Shown here: positions 34,763 to 44,908 of the stretch, piece after piece
Position numbering within the stretch: the first letter of the stretch is position 1
Layout of the letters: every line of letters starts with the position of its first letter
Assembly (NCBI GenBank): GCA_024867545.1
Contig: JANFNE010000010.1
Location: 682,001 to 746,000 of the forward strand
DNA from: Phytopythium helicoides
Lineage: Eukaryota; Oomycota; Peronosporomycetes; Pythiales; Pythiaceae
DNA: 64,000 nt
Direction of reading: 5' to 3'
Notes under the pieces: generated by a model
What the model saw: only the letters and a program-made list of their open reading frames with translations
Databases searched by the model: none
What the model was told of the DNA's origin: nothing
Program-made: the position numbers and the translations under genes

Positions 34763-36700
34763 ATGAAGCTGCTGGGCGTGAGGACGCGCTCTCTGCGGCT
34801 GCTGGGCGCTCGTGGCGCTCGCTCGCTGGTCTCAGAGTCGCAGGAGGCGAGTGTGGACGTGTTGAGGTCGAGTGGAGCGCAGCAGTACGTGAGTTTCTAC
34901 AACTACACGGCGCTGGACAAGGAGGAGTTGCCGAGGCTTCGTCGGAAAGTGCGAGCAGTGTGGAGGAATTTGGGAGTGCTTGGTCGCGTCTATTTGTCAA
35001 CGGAGGGCGTCAATGGGCAGCTTGTACTTCCTGAGAGCAACGTTGGGGCGTTCAGCGAGTCGTTCCCGGAGCTTTTCTCGAAGCGCAACGTGTTTTTTGG
35101 CCATACGTTCAATGCCGACCACGACCTGAAAGCAGGAGATGAAGCAATAGACAAGCTACCATTTGACGCACTCCATGTTCGTATTCGAGACCAAATCGTT
35201 CGTGATGGCTTCACGAGAGGAACTCTCGACCTTAACGACTCCGGCGACGCTCTCACGCCAGACCAATGGCACCAACGACTTCAACAGAGAAACAACACAC
35301 CAGACGATGACACACTCGTGCTAGACGTGCGAAACTTCTACGAACACGAGGTCGGACGATTCGATGGAGCCACGCGCATCATGGTCGACACTTTCAGAGA
35401 CACCTTCGACGCGCTCGATGAGATCATCGATCAACATGCAGCAAAGCACAACGGAGAGAAACCGAGCGAGGTCATGATGTACTGCACGGGAGGTATCCGA
35501 TGCGAGAAGGTCGGCGCGTACTTGCGTCAATACCGCGGGATCGAGAAGATCGAGAAGTTGCACGGCGGAATCGTGAACTACGCGAAGTTTGTGAAGGAGA
35601 GTGATGAGGATTCTCTGTTCAAGGGGAAGAACTTTGTGTTCGATCAGCGTTGTGTGGGTGAGGAGGCGACGCCGTTCGAGCAGGTGACGGAGGATGTGCT
35701 TGGTAGTTGTTTTCAGTGTGGCGAGCCGTGTGATCGTCACACAAATTGCACGAACGAGATGTGTGGCGGCTTGATTTTGCATTGTGAAAAGTGTCGAGCA
35801 ACCTTGCTCGGAGCTTGCAGTGAGGCTTGCAAGCAGGAAGTGCTCAAGATGAAGGACATGGGTCTCCACGATCGGAAAAAGTACCGCAAAGAGCATTCAC
35901 AACGCTGGAAACCTCCTGTACCAAATGCTCTTTCGCGGCGCCATGAACACGATCTGCAGCAAGTACTCACACGAGGATTCCACTGGACTGCTGTTGCTCG
36001 AAAAGAAGACGCTGGTAGCACGAACACTAACAAACCAAATGTTCCCCACGACCATGGGTACGCTTATAGCAGTTCATCACCGCTTCCTGACCATGATCTT
36101 CTTGAGGAGCTGCGTCAAGCGACTCACCGAGAGTGGCCTAAGGCCGAGCAACTTATCGACGAAACTCAAGGCCAATACTTGAGCTTCTTGGCCCAGTCTG
36201 TCAATGCCGAGCGCATTCTTGAGATTGGCTGCTTCACTGGCTACTCCGCTATCTGCTTGGCTAGCGGACTTGGCGTCGGTGGTTCTCTGATCACTTGCGA
36301 CGTCGACGAAGGCACCATGTCATTTGCGCAAGAGTTTTTCTCTCGCTGCTCGTCCGCGAAGAAGATCACTGCGATCAAGATGGACGGGATGGAGTTTCTT
36401 GAGACTGTCGATACTTCTACTCCATTCGACCTCATCTTTGTCGATGCCAACAAGCGCCAATACCGCTCCTACTACGAGAAGATACTCGAGCGGAATCTGC
36501 TTCGCGACTCAGGTATTGCCGTTTTTGACAACACACTGTTTCGTGGACGTGTTGCTGCCGTCGCCAATGGAGTTGGATCGCCAAAGGAACGAATCGCTCG
36601 CGGTCTGGCCGAATTCAACGCCCATATAGCGAACGATGTACGCACACGGCAAGTGCTGCTGCCACTCTGGGATGGCCTCACACTCATTCGCCACGCCTAG
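34763..36700 (+). CDS. TrhO-like rhodanese protein fused to class I O-methyltransferase, copy 2
   Basis: 645 residues in one open frame from MKLLGVRTRSLRLL, a likely mitochondrial presequence. Residues about 30-390 repeat the TrhO plan with the same MYCTGGIRCEK active site and Cys-rich tail. After a linker (about 390-425) a methyltransferase of the caffeoyl-CoA/catechol OMT class begins: ILEIGCFTGYSAICLASGL is the SAM-binding loop, LITCDVDEGTM holds the acidic ribose contact, and DLIFVDANKRQYRSYYEK and IAVFDNTLFRGRV match later motifs. In bacteria 5-hydroxyuridine at U34 can be further methylated, so a hydroxylase-methyltransferase fusion is chemically attractive, but the OMT here resembles small-molecule OMTs and the substrate is unknown. 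Confidence 0.9.
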   Translation: MKLLGVRTRSLRLLGARGARSLVSESQEASVDVLRSSGAQQYVSFYNYTALDKEELPRLRRKVRAVWRNLGVLGRVYLSTEGVNGQLVLPESNVGAFSESFPELFSKRNVFFGHTFNADHDLKAGDEAIDKLPFDALHVRIRDQIVRDGFTRGTLDLNDSGDALTPDQWHQRLQQRNNTPDDDTLVLDVRNFYEHEVGRFDGATRIMVDTFRDTFDALDEIIDQHAAKHNGEKPSEVMMYCTGGIRCEKVGAYLRQYRGIEKIEKLHGGIVNYAKFVKESDEDSLFKGKNFVFDQRCVGEEATPFEQVTEDVLGSCFQCGEPCDRHTNCTNEMCGGLILHCEKCRATLLGACSEACKQEVLKMKDMGLHDRKKYRKEHSQRWKPPVPNALSRRHEHDLQQVLTRGFHWTAVARKEDAGSTNTNKPNVPHDHGYAYSSSSPLPDHDLLEELRQATHREWPKAEQLIDETQGQYLSFLAQSVNAERILEIGCFTGYSAICLASGLGVGGSLITCDVDEGTMSFAQEFFSRCSSAKKITAIKMDGMEFLETVDTSTPFDLIFVDANKRQYRSYYEKILERNLLRDSGIAVFDNTLFRGRVAAVANGVGSPKERIARGLAEFNAHIANDVRTRQVLLPLWDGLTLIRHA

Positions 36701-36781
36701 ATAGATCGACGTAGATGCAAAAGAGCGAATGAACACGATAGTGGTCTGTACAATTGAGATACGTATATTTGACACAGCAAC

Positions 36782-37600
36782 TTAGTGCTGGACCGAGGTC
36801 GATGGTGATCGCAGCGAGGCCAACGGAGACCTCAGAGGCTCGTACACTGGGCTCTTGGGCGTAGCGGTCGGGTCCGCAGCCATGTCGATGTCGACGACAA
36901 TGTCAATCTTCTTGTCACTCGAGTCAGCATTGGCGGAGGTCGATGTCGCTGCAATGTGCCGGCCGGGGCGGTAGACAAAGTAGAGCGCGACTTGCATGCC
37001 CGTGAGGAGGATGCCGACCGAGTTGGGCACGATGATGAACAGGTCGCTGTCGAGCAAGCCGTTGATAACCCAGAGCACGCTGTTGAGGAAGATGACGCTG
37101 CACATGAGCACTGGGATGGCGGCCGAGGACTTGGTGGCGAGAACGAGGCGGATCTTCTCAAGCGGTGAGATGAAGAGAGCGAACGTCGTGGCATCGGCGA
37201 GGTAACCGAGCACGACCGAGAGGCTGTGGTGGGATTGCGGGATTGCACCGGTGACTTGTAGCACGACGTATAGCGAGGTGACCACGATGGGGGCGAGTCC
37301 CGCGAAGATGATCTTGACCACGTAGGCTCGGTCACTGCAGTAGCGGGCGTAGATGACCATGAAGGGCAGCAGCACGACCTCGCCGAAGATGCAGACGAAG
37401 ACGAGCGGGAAGTAGTTGGACACGGCCCAGCCGTACAGCAGCCACACGTGGCTGGACACGAACATGACGACGATGGGCGAGAAGGCCATCACGCCCGTGG
37501 ACTTGGCCTTGTGGACGCGGTAGAGCTCGGGAGCAGGGCTCAGGCGGACCATGATCTGCGTCACGATGGTCAGCGCGCTCACCACGGCGTCCACCGCCAT
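36782..37600 (-). CDS. SWEET sugar transporter 1 (intronless)
   Basis: 272 residues, seven hydrophobic segments in two MtN3 repeats. Repeat 1 starts LSPAPELYRVHKAKSTG, with FSPIVVMFVSSHVWLLYGW. Repeat 2 has GYLADATTFALFISPLEKIR and NSVLWVINGLLDSDLFII. A cytosolic tail of about 55 Ser/Asp-rich residues follows FVYRPGRH. SWEETs are facilitators that move mono- or disaccharides across the plasma or vacuole membrane. Unlike the other three copies it has no intron after the first repeat's HVW. It lies next to SWEET 2 on the same strand. Confidence 0.95.
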   Translation of the reverse strand: MAVDAVVSALTIVTQIMVRLSPAPELYRVHKAKSTGVMAFSPIVVMFVSSHVWLLYGWAVSNYFPLVFVCIFGEVVLLPFMVIYARYCSDRAYVVKIIFAGLAPIVVTSLYVVLQVTGAIPQSHHSLSVVLGYLADATTFALFISPLEKIRLVLATKSSAAIPVLMCSVIFLNSVLWVINGLLDSDLFIIVPNSVGILLTGMQVALYFVYRPGRHIAATSTSANADSSDKKIDIVVDIDMAADPTATPKSPVYEPLRSPLASLRSPSTSVQH

Positions 37601-38290
37601 GGTGCTGCTCTCGAGTGCTCTACGGACGCCGACGCAAAAGCCAAAGTGACGCCTCCCGGGCTGCCAGCACTGCAGTCAGCGACCGCCGAGCGGATGGGCC
37701 GGCGCCACTGTCGCATGCCATGCGCATACTGAGGCCAAGTCGATCGGAGCTTCACGTCGACTGTTTGGATGAGCTGAGTGGACGACCGACTGTACGCTTT
37801 GTGTACGAGTCGTGCGTGACCCGGCAGGATGAGCCAGGCACCGGTCACCACGAGCCGATGATGGTTTTCACCCACGGCCACGAGAACGATCCCGATCAGA
37901 GAGATCTCTCCTCCTCCTCCTCGGTGGACGACACGAAACTTTTGATGTTGGGTATTCATGTGGTGGTGGTGGTGGTATGGCGGACGATTGTTTGACATCA
38001 GGCAACATGGCATCGGACGCTGCGTTGGAAGACACGCATCGATCAGGAGCTTTTGTCACGGAAGCGCTCGATCACGTGGCTGGGTCGACTGAATTCCCAT
38101 GGACGCGAATGCGAGGAGCGTGGTGCTCGGGGCTTGAGCCTCTAGCCAGTCGACTCGAAAGTTCGAACTGGCAGCGCAGATCCCACCCTTTGACCACAAA
38201 TCCGAAGCAACTTCAAGCTACGGGCCTCATGTCGCTCCCGTGGCTGGAGATGCGATCTGAAAGAGATGCAAGCGAGTAGTCTATGTTTGT
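37601..38290. other. Intergenic region between SWEET 1 and SWEET 2
   Basis: About 690 bp. Open frames of 60-145 codons exist on both strands but show no motif; trinucleotide-like runs (CTCCTCCTCCTCCTC near 37909, GTGGTGGTGGTGGT near 37961) make long frames by chance. It should contain the SWEET 1 promoter. Confidence 0.4.
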
Positions 38291-39139
38291 TTAGCATTTA
38301 CGCGAGAGCTGAGGGGAGGCGAGAGACTCGAAAGAAGGGCTCTTTGGTGAGCTGCTAGACGTATCGTCATCGTCCACGACGACAACGTCGATAGTGGCCT
38401 CGCTTTCCTGCTTCTGTAGTCGGCCGGGTCGGTAGATGTAGTAGACAGTGAGCTGCGACCCCGTCAGCACGATGCCGACGATGTTTGGCACGATGATGAA
38501 CAGGTCGTTGTCGATGAAGCCGTTGATGAGCCACAGCACACTGTTGACAAAAATGATACCGCATATGAACACCGGAATCGCTTCGGCGGACTTCGTCTCG
38601 AGCACGAGCTTGAGCTTCTCGAACGGCGAGAGGAACAGCACAAACGTGACGCCGTCGGCAAGATAGCCGAGCACAACGCCGAGCTGATGGTTGGACTGCG
38701 GGATCGCTCCCACGGCGACCAGAATGGCGTACACAGAGACCATTACGAATGCAACTAGCCCCGCGCCACCAATCTTGGCCACATATCGGCGGTCGTTGCT
38801 GTATCTTGCAAAAATGAAGACGTAGGAGGCCAAGGCGAGGTCTCCGAAGATGCAGACCGAGAAGAGCGGGAAGATGTTGTCGACTACATACGCATAGATC
38901 AGCCTGGCAGCAGCAGAAGCTCAGAGTCAGCTCGAGTTGCCAACTAGGTACAGTCCAGATTGTCGCTTTTACCAAATGTGGTTGCACACGAGCATCGAGA
39001 CGAGCGGCGTCAACGCCATGACGCCGGTGCTCTTTTGCTTGTAGACTCGATACATGTCCGGCGCGGGGCTCAGTCGCTGGGCGACTTGGGTGACCACGGT
39101 CAAAGCCTTCAAAGTCGTGACGACGGCCGACTGGGTCAT
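38291..39139 (-). CDS. SWEET sugar transporter 2
   Basis: Two exons, 39139-38973 (167 nt) and 38903-38291 (613 nt), giving 259 residues. Exon 1 has RLSPAPDMYRVYKQKSTGVM and ends in the codon for Trp of CNHIW. Exon 2 has GYLADGVTFVLFLSPFEK and NSVLWLINGFIDNDLFIIVP. The tail is acidic then Ser-rich (DDDDTSSSSPKSPSFESL). It is the closest relative of SWEET 4 at 52.4 kb; the similarity continues upstream of the ATG, so the two arose by a segmental duplication now in opposite orientation. Confidence 0.95.
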
Positions 39140-40434
39140 GACGAAAGTGTGTCTGTCAAAGGCGAGGCAGAAGTCGAAGTGGATCAAGGCGTCATGGGTC
39201 TCCTTCCCGTAGACGGAGCGGTTGATACGATGACCATCTCCGTCGATTTGATATGATGAGCCTCGGTGCGACTGGTGTCAACAAGTTTCCGTTTAGGAAA
39301 TGTTATATATCTATAATATCAGCATGTCATTATAATATGAGTCGTTATTATAATATTTTAATCATACCATATTGTACCATTTAACGTATAATATATAATA
39401 TTGAAGGTTTTTTATTTCACTCATCTAAACAAAAAGTCATCACTTCGATCAAGCCGGATCGAGGAGGCTCTTCAACACTGTTTGACCGGGAATCTTGGGT
39501 GGGATCCGACGTCTTTCGACAGCTTTGAAGACTAACCTGATTGTGTGCGCTATCACTGCAATAGTTGGGTGGAGATAGACATCCTCAGTCTTCTGGAGAC
39601 TTTCTAAATGATAATAGACGTAAGACTCTGTTGGGTCGACGTGAGAGAAGAGCAATCATGCGATGAGAGCAGGAAGTAGCGCCGAGTTATCCTTGGATAT
39701 TCGATGACGAGGTGAAAGGATAGCCCCCTTTATGGCACTCTGCTGATGCTCACTAGTCTCCCCGCACAAATCAAAAGCGTTGGGTAGTGGTTGTTCGGTA
39801 GTCAATTGTGATGATGAACGAACTGCTTTTTCCTACGATCCTTTGATACGAAGCTGCTCTGTCGATCATTGTGTCAGCATATTTTCGTGCGGTAAGCAAA
39901 TGATCTGTTGGAACTGGTCAGGTCTTTTGTTTCCCGAGAGGTAGTGTTTATCACAGGATGCAAAACGAGTTCAAGTCGAGACGATGGAGCCAACCATTAC
40001 AGAATCAGTTCGTCGAATTGCGAAGCATGCGGAGAGATCAATCGCCAAAGCAGCTGGATGTGCCACGGCAATCTCTGCCTTTGACGAGTGAATGGCAAAC
40101 AAGTGGCAGGGGAAGGAGCAATGACATCAACAGTGGTGCCGCAGATGATCTAGCGAAACTGGCATTCGACGTTGCTTTTTGCCTCCGCCATTCTACTATC
40201 AATTACTAGCCAAGAGATCCCCGCAAACCATCGAATCGAAGAGTTTGCAATTTGTATTGCATATCCCGTATCCGATAGAAGCACTCGTCGCGTTGGACTG
40301 AGTTTATCGCTCGTCTTCTCAATGCCACACGATCGTTGCGGTAATGTGCTTGCTTCGACCATCTGTTCGAATACCTATTTGAAAAAATGAGAGTTTTTAT
40401 TTCAAAATACTGCGGTAAGAGTGGTGAGCAGGTC
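39140..40434. other. Intergenic region with AT-rich block
   Basis: About 1.3 kb between the divergent SWEET 2 and M96-like copy A. An AT-rich block lies at about 39296-39420 (many TATAAT/ATTATA words). The rest has no supported gene; a 68-codon open frame at 39449-39655 on the minus strand looks protein-like but matches nothing I know. Confidence 0.4.
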
Positions 40435-41954
40435 ATGCCTCTCGACGGCGCAGCAAGCGACGAGCTGGATGCCTTGCTAGCAGTGCTGGACGAAGCGCCC
40501 GACGTCGACTCGCAGCTCTTTTTCCAGCAAACTGCAATGACCAACAGCCATGCCAGTAAAATCACCGGTTCCGCTGTTTCCGCCCGTGAAAAATCACACA
40601 AGAAGGGCAAGTTTGTCTGCCAGCGCTACGATTGATCGATCTTTGGGCATTGGGCTCACGACACTTTTGCTGCTTTCAGGTAAAAGGAATCGGAGACCAG
40701 AGGGATTCGACCCGAACAAAGCGAGGAGAGCCATGACCCGCGAGATCAAGGAGCTCCGAGCGAGTGCCAAAGAGCTGACTGAGCGACTGGCAGCGTTGCA
40801 AGTGGCCGTGGCGGACAGAGGCAGCAGGGCAGGTTTCAGCTTCGTGGGACCAAGGTGCACATGGAAACAACTCTGAGATGGTGTGGCTGGAGCTGAACCA
40901 GAGCCAGCTCGCACAGCGCCTGGAGGTGGTGGCGGAGAATACACGGCTCAAGCGCGCGCTAGATGAAGCAGTTCGAATCGTGACAATCTTCGTGAGGCAG
41001 CAATGAAATCCGCGAAAGTCTTGGTGCGCGTTCGCTGCAAACGCCAGTGCGTTGAGTTCCGATGGCTAACACTACCATGTATGCTGCGAGAACAGAGTCA
41101 GCGAGGCGTCGTCGCCAGCTTGCCGTCCAGAGTACACATCCTGCTCCTCGACTCTGAAGCCGACTCGAACATGTTTGAGATGATGCTCAAGGAAGTCGAT
41201 GCATCCTATCATGAAGCGCCAGAAGTGTTTCGTCTCAACGGTCTATCAGACGCCTGCCGTGAGCCACATTTCGGCGTTCAGATGCATGAGAATGATCACG
41301 GCAGGTTCATGGACATGTTCTCCGACAGCATATTGCCTTTTGCTGTTGCGGACACTTCTCGTGTTGTATGGGAATTCTACAGCGGTCCTGCGAAGCACCG
41401 GGGGCAGGTGTACTTCAAAACCACAAAGGTGAGTGGAAAAGCGAAAGCTTAATTCTCGCTGGAGATAGTCTCAGCTTTTCGTTAACTTGACACTTGACTT
41501 GATGCAGACAATCAACACTTCACACGAAACGATTATTGAAAAATTTGCAATTGAGCACCATGCCATGTCAATGCGTCGAGATTTCCGCGTTTGGCAAATT
41601 TTTCGACGATACATTGAAGGAAACCGCGTACTTGTGGTGTGGATTACAATTGCTCTTCCCGTTGAAACTTCGCATAAGCCATTGTCAAGCATCGGCTACT
41701 GTCAGAAGGGATACCTCCTGTGCGAACCACTACGACCAGGACTGGACGCTCGATTTACGCATCTTCGCCGTTGCCATCGAGTCAGACCGTACCTTCCCTT
41801 TGAGTCTGAGCGCATTCTCACGGACCAAGACAAACGAGAAGCCAGCATCATTTTAGAGTGGAATGTCGGTCTTGACACTATCCACTTACACCTGGAACAC
41901 TTCGAGAACCAGCTTTTGGCAGAATCCATGCGTCGGCAAAAGCAAGTTGTATGA
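40435..41954 (+). pseudogene. M96-like coiled-coil protein, copy A (frameshifted)
   Basis: Exon boundaries match the intact copies: 40435-40585, 40680-41023, 41096-41428 and 41508-41954. Exon 1 opens MPLDGAASDELDALLAVLDE. Exon 2 has a basic bZIP-like region (GFDPNKARRAMTREIKELRA) and heptads. Exon 3 (VHILLLDSEADSNMFEMMLK) and exon 4 (SIGYCQKGYLLCEP) form a START-like domain. Exon 2 is 344 nt, as in copy C, but contains two compensating frame changes, one before EMVWLELNQSQLAQRL and one near 40980 where a T seems lost; a TGA intervenes. The layout resembles the oomycete family annotated 'M96 mating-specific protein', a name from memory; its molecular role is unknown. If the indels are assembly errors the gene is intact. 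Confidence 0.65.
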
Positions 41955-42013
41955 TGTCAAATAAACGCTTAAACGAGATTGAGTATTCCGATGTTACTTA
42001 GAAGTATGACTTA

Positions 42014-42859
42014 TTACTGCTTGGCAGTCATTGGAGGAGAGAGCAGCGACTGGAATTTAGCCGTCACAGGCGTGCTGCTCGTATGCGATGTACTTCCTTC
42101 GGCGTTCACGATAATCTCAACACTAGGCTCGTCGTTTTGGACTGGATACCGACCAGGGCGGTAGATGTACCAGAGCGTGAGCTGCAGTGATCCCAGCACG
42201 ATTCCAACGATGTTGGGGATGATGATGAATAGGTCATTGTCGATGATGCCATTGAGGAGCCACATGACGCTGTTGGCGACGATCACACCAGACAAAATAG
42301 CAGGAATCGACTCCGACGACTTGGACGCGAAGACGAGCCTCAGTTTCTCGAATGGTGAAATGTCCAATCCCAGTGATACGATGTCGGCGATGTATCCAAG
42401 CACGACTCCAGCCTGGTGCTTGGATTGCGGGATTGCACCTGCGAGTGCTAGAATGGCGTAGATCGTGACAAGCACGAAACTCACCAGGCCTACGCCGACG
42501 ATTTTAGCGACATAGCGGCGGTCGCTGCAGTATCGAACAAATACGGCGGTGAAGAAGAGGAGAACGACGTCTCCGAATAGGCAGACTGAGAAGAGCGGGA
42601 AAAAATTGTCGACTGCGTAGGCGTACAGCAGCCTGTCAAACAAGGTCAGCTTTATCAGAGTAGTTCTACGGACACCAAGGATCGAAGCTTACCAAATATG
42701 GTTGCATACCAGCAACGAGACGATGGGTGTCAAGGCCATGTTCCCAGTTGTCTTCTTCTTATAGACGCGGTACATGTCTGGAGCTGGAGCTACGCGCAGA
42801 GCCACTTGGGTGACTACCGTCAACACCTTGACCACTAAGACCCCCGCAGATTGAGTCAT
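42014..42859 (-). CDS. SWEET sugar transporter 3
   Basis: Exons 42859-42693 (167 nt) and 42632-42014 (619 nt); 261 residues. Exon 1 has APDMYRVYKKKTTGNMALTP and ends in CNHIW. Exon 2 has GAIPQSKHQAGVVLGYIADI and NSVMWLLNGIIDNDLFIIIP. The intron lies at the same place and phase as in SWEET 2 and 4. It is more diverged from those two than they are from each other. It lies on the minus strand between M96-like copies A and B. Confidence 0.95.
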
Positions 42860-43175
42860 GCTATCTTCTTGTCTTGATACAGACGCTTTCTAGTGAGATG
42901 CTCCCGGGAACTGGTGAAACGCGGAGTGAGCGAGCTCAACATGTCGTGCATCCGAAGTAGGAGCAGCCAAAGCTCCACGATAAGTTATTATCAATAAATA
43001 AGTATAATCCCAGTGTATTATTATATAGAGAATTTATGAACTTTAAATGAGCAATTGTTTATATCATATATTAGTATATATATATTGCTAAAGGTTTTAA
43101 AATGCTGGCGTTTAGATGCATTGCTCACTGCATCTCATCAGTTCGCAGGTTTCGCAGCCTGTTGGCACGCGCCCC
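42860..43175. other. AT-rich divergent spacer
   Basis: Between the head-to-head SWEET 3 and M96-like copy B. From about 42980 to 43100 it is very AT-rich (TATATATATATTGC and similar). It should hold both promoters; no gene is seen. Confidence 0.4.
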
Positions 43176-44634
43176 ATGGCGCTCGACGGCTCGCCGAGTG
43201 AGGAGCTGGACGCGGTGCTCTCTGTACTGGACGAAATGGTCAGGTGCCAGCTCTCAGGCTGAAGTTCCAGTCTCCGTCTGAAGCCCAAGGCGAAGCTGAG
43301 CCAGCAAGTTCCTCGACGTCCACGACGACCAAGTCGACCAAGTCTCAGCACGGCAGCGCAAGCCGAAAGAGGGGCCGACTTGGATCAGTTCGACCCAAAC
43401 AGAGCCAGGAAAGAGAGAAGTCGAGAGCTGCAGGAGCTTCGCACGAGCGCCCAAGAGCTGACCGGCCGGCTGGCGGCACTAAAGGCTGTTGCAGCTAAAG
43501 GAAGGAGCAAGAATATCCCAGCTTCTCGAGCACCAGCCCAGACTGAGGATAGAGATACCAAAGTGTGGGAAGAGATGATGTATAGCCAACTCGGGCAGCG
43601 GCTAGAGGTGGAGATGGAGAATGCGAGGCTCAAGAGCGCGCTCGAAGAGTCTCGCAGAATAGTTGACAACCTTCGAGATGCAGCGTTCAAATCCTCTCGG
43701 GCGATGGTATGAATGCTAATTTCTACATTTGAAGTATGTGAGCTAACATGTAAGCTGGTTTCATGTCCTTAGAGTCAGCGAGGAGTTGGCGCCGGTCTGA
43801 CATCCAAAGTCCGAGCGCTATTTCTTGACTCTGAGGCCGACTCGAACATGTTTGAGATGATGCTCAAGGAAGTCGATGCATCCTATCATGAAGCGCCAGA
43901 AGTGTTTCGTCTCAACGGTCTATCAGACGCCTGTCGTGAGCCACATTTCGGCGTTCAGATGCATGAGAGTGATCACGGCCGGTTCATGGACATGTTCTCC
44001 GACAGCATATTGCCTTTTGCTGTTGCGGACACTTCTCGTGTTGTATGGGATTTCTACAGCGGTCCTGCGAAGCACCGGGGGCAGGTGTACTTCAAAACCA
44101 CAAAGGTGAGTGGAAAAGCAAAAGCTTAATTCTCGCTGAAGATAGTCTCAGCTTTTCGCTAACTCGACACTTGACTTGATGCAGACAATCAACACCGCAC
44201 ATGAGACTGTCATTGAGAAATTCACAATCGAGCAGCGCGCCATGTCGATGCGACGAGACTTTCGGGTGTGGCAGGTGTTGCGGAGATACATGGAAGGAGA
44301 GCGTGCGCTTGTGGCGTGGATAGGTATTGTTCTTCCCGCTGAGTCTTCACACAAGCCGAGAGCAAGCGTCGGATACTGTCAGAAGGGTTACGTTCTTTGT
44401 GAGCCTTTGGAGCAGGATCAGGCAGCAGGTTCGTATACGCGGCTCCGGCGATGCCATCGTGTAACACCACACTTTCCTTCTGGAGCCGAACGGAATTTGA
44501 CCGGAAAGGAAAAGCGGGAGATTACCACGATCTTGGAGTGGAACTTGGATCTCAACACCATCCGTTCACATCTCGAGCATTTTGAAAACGTGCTTCTGGG
44601 CGAGTCACTGCAACGACAAGCTCCAGCCAATTGA
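43176..44634 (+). pseudogene. M96-like coiled-coil protein, copy B (probable frameshift)
   Basis: Starts MALDGSPSEELDAVLSVLDE. The basic/coiled-coil part (DQFDPNRARKERSRELQEL; SQLGQRLEVEMENARLKSAL) runs to 43706, exon 3 is 43773-44105 (333 nt) and exon 4 is 44185-44634, ending RQAPAN. Between 43240 and 43380 the frame changes; joining RKR to DLDQFDPNRARK needs one fewer G in the GGGG near 43373. Exons 3 and 4 are fully open. Exon 3 and its following intron are nearly identical to copy A. Without the indel this would be a normal gene of about 415 residues. Confidence 0.65.
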
Positions 44635-44908
44635 TCTCAAGAGACACAGTCAAGGTACTTGTGTATCCCAATAGCTATATTGAGCTGGAAAATTCAACCA
44701 GTCCAAGTGGCACCAGAACGGGACGCCAGAACGCGAGGAAATACTCCACATTTTATATTATTATTACAATAATATAATATAGTAAAAGTCATATATTATT
44801 ACAACGCGATAAAGATACGTTCATGTTATGAAAATGATCGAATTAAAAGGGCTCTCGCGTTTTTTGATGCGTCATGGTGTTCACCTCCATACTCACGCCT
44901 TTCTACCG
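44635..44908. other. AT-rich spacer upstream of copy C
   Basis: An AT-rich block at about 44748-44815 (TATTATTATTACAATAATAT) precedes copy C, as at 39.3, 43.0 and 52.2 kb before other array genes. Confidence 0.4.

Noticed and set aside
37615..38013. Overlapping frames of 126-144 codons between SWEET 1 and SWEET 2
   Set aside because: Open because of trinucleotide-like runs; translations are low complexity and unlike any family.
39296..39420. AT-rich blocks as MITEs
   Set aside because: No terminal inverted repeats or target duplications could be seen by eye; they may be ordinary AT-rich promoters or breakpoints.
39449..39655. 68-codon minus-strand frame with protein-like composition
   Set aside because: No recognised family, no supported start or splice sites, and it adjoins AT-rich repeat-like DNA; could be a fragment but cannot be supported.
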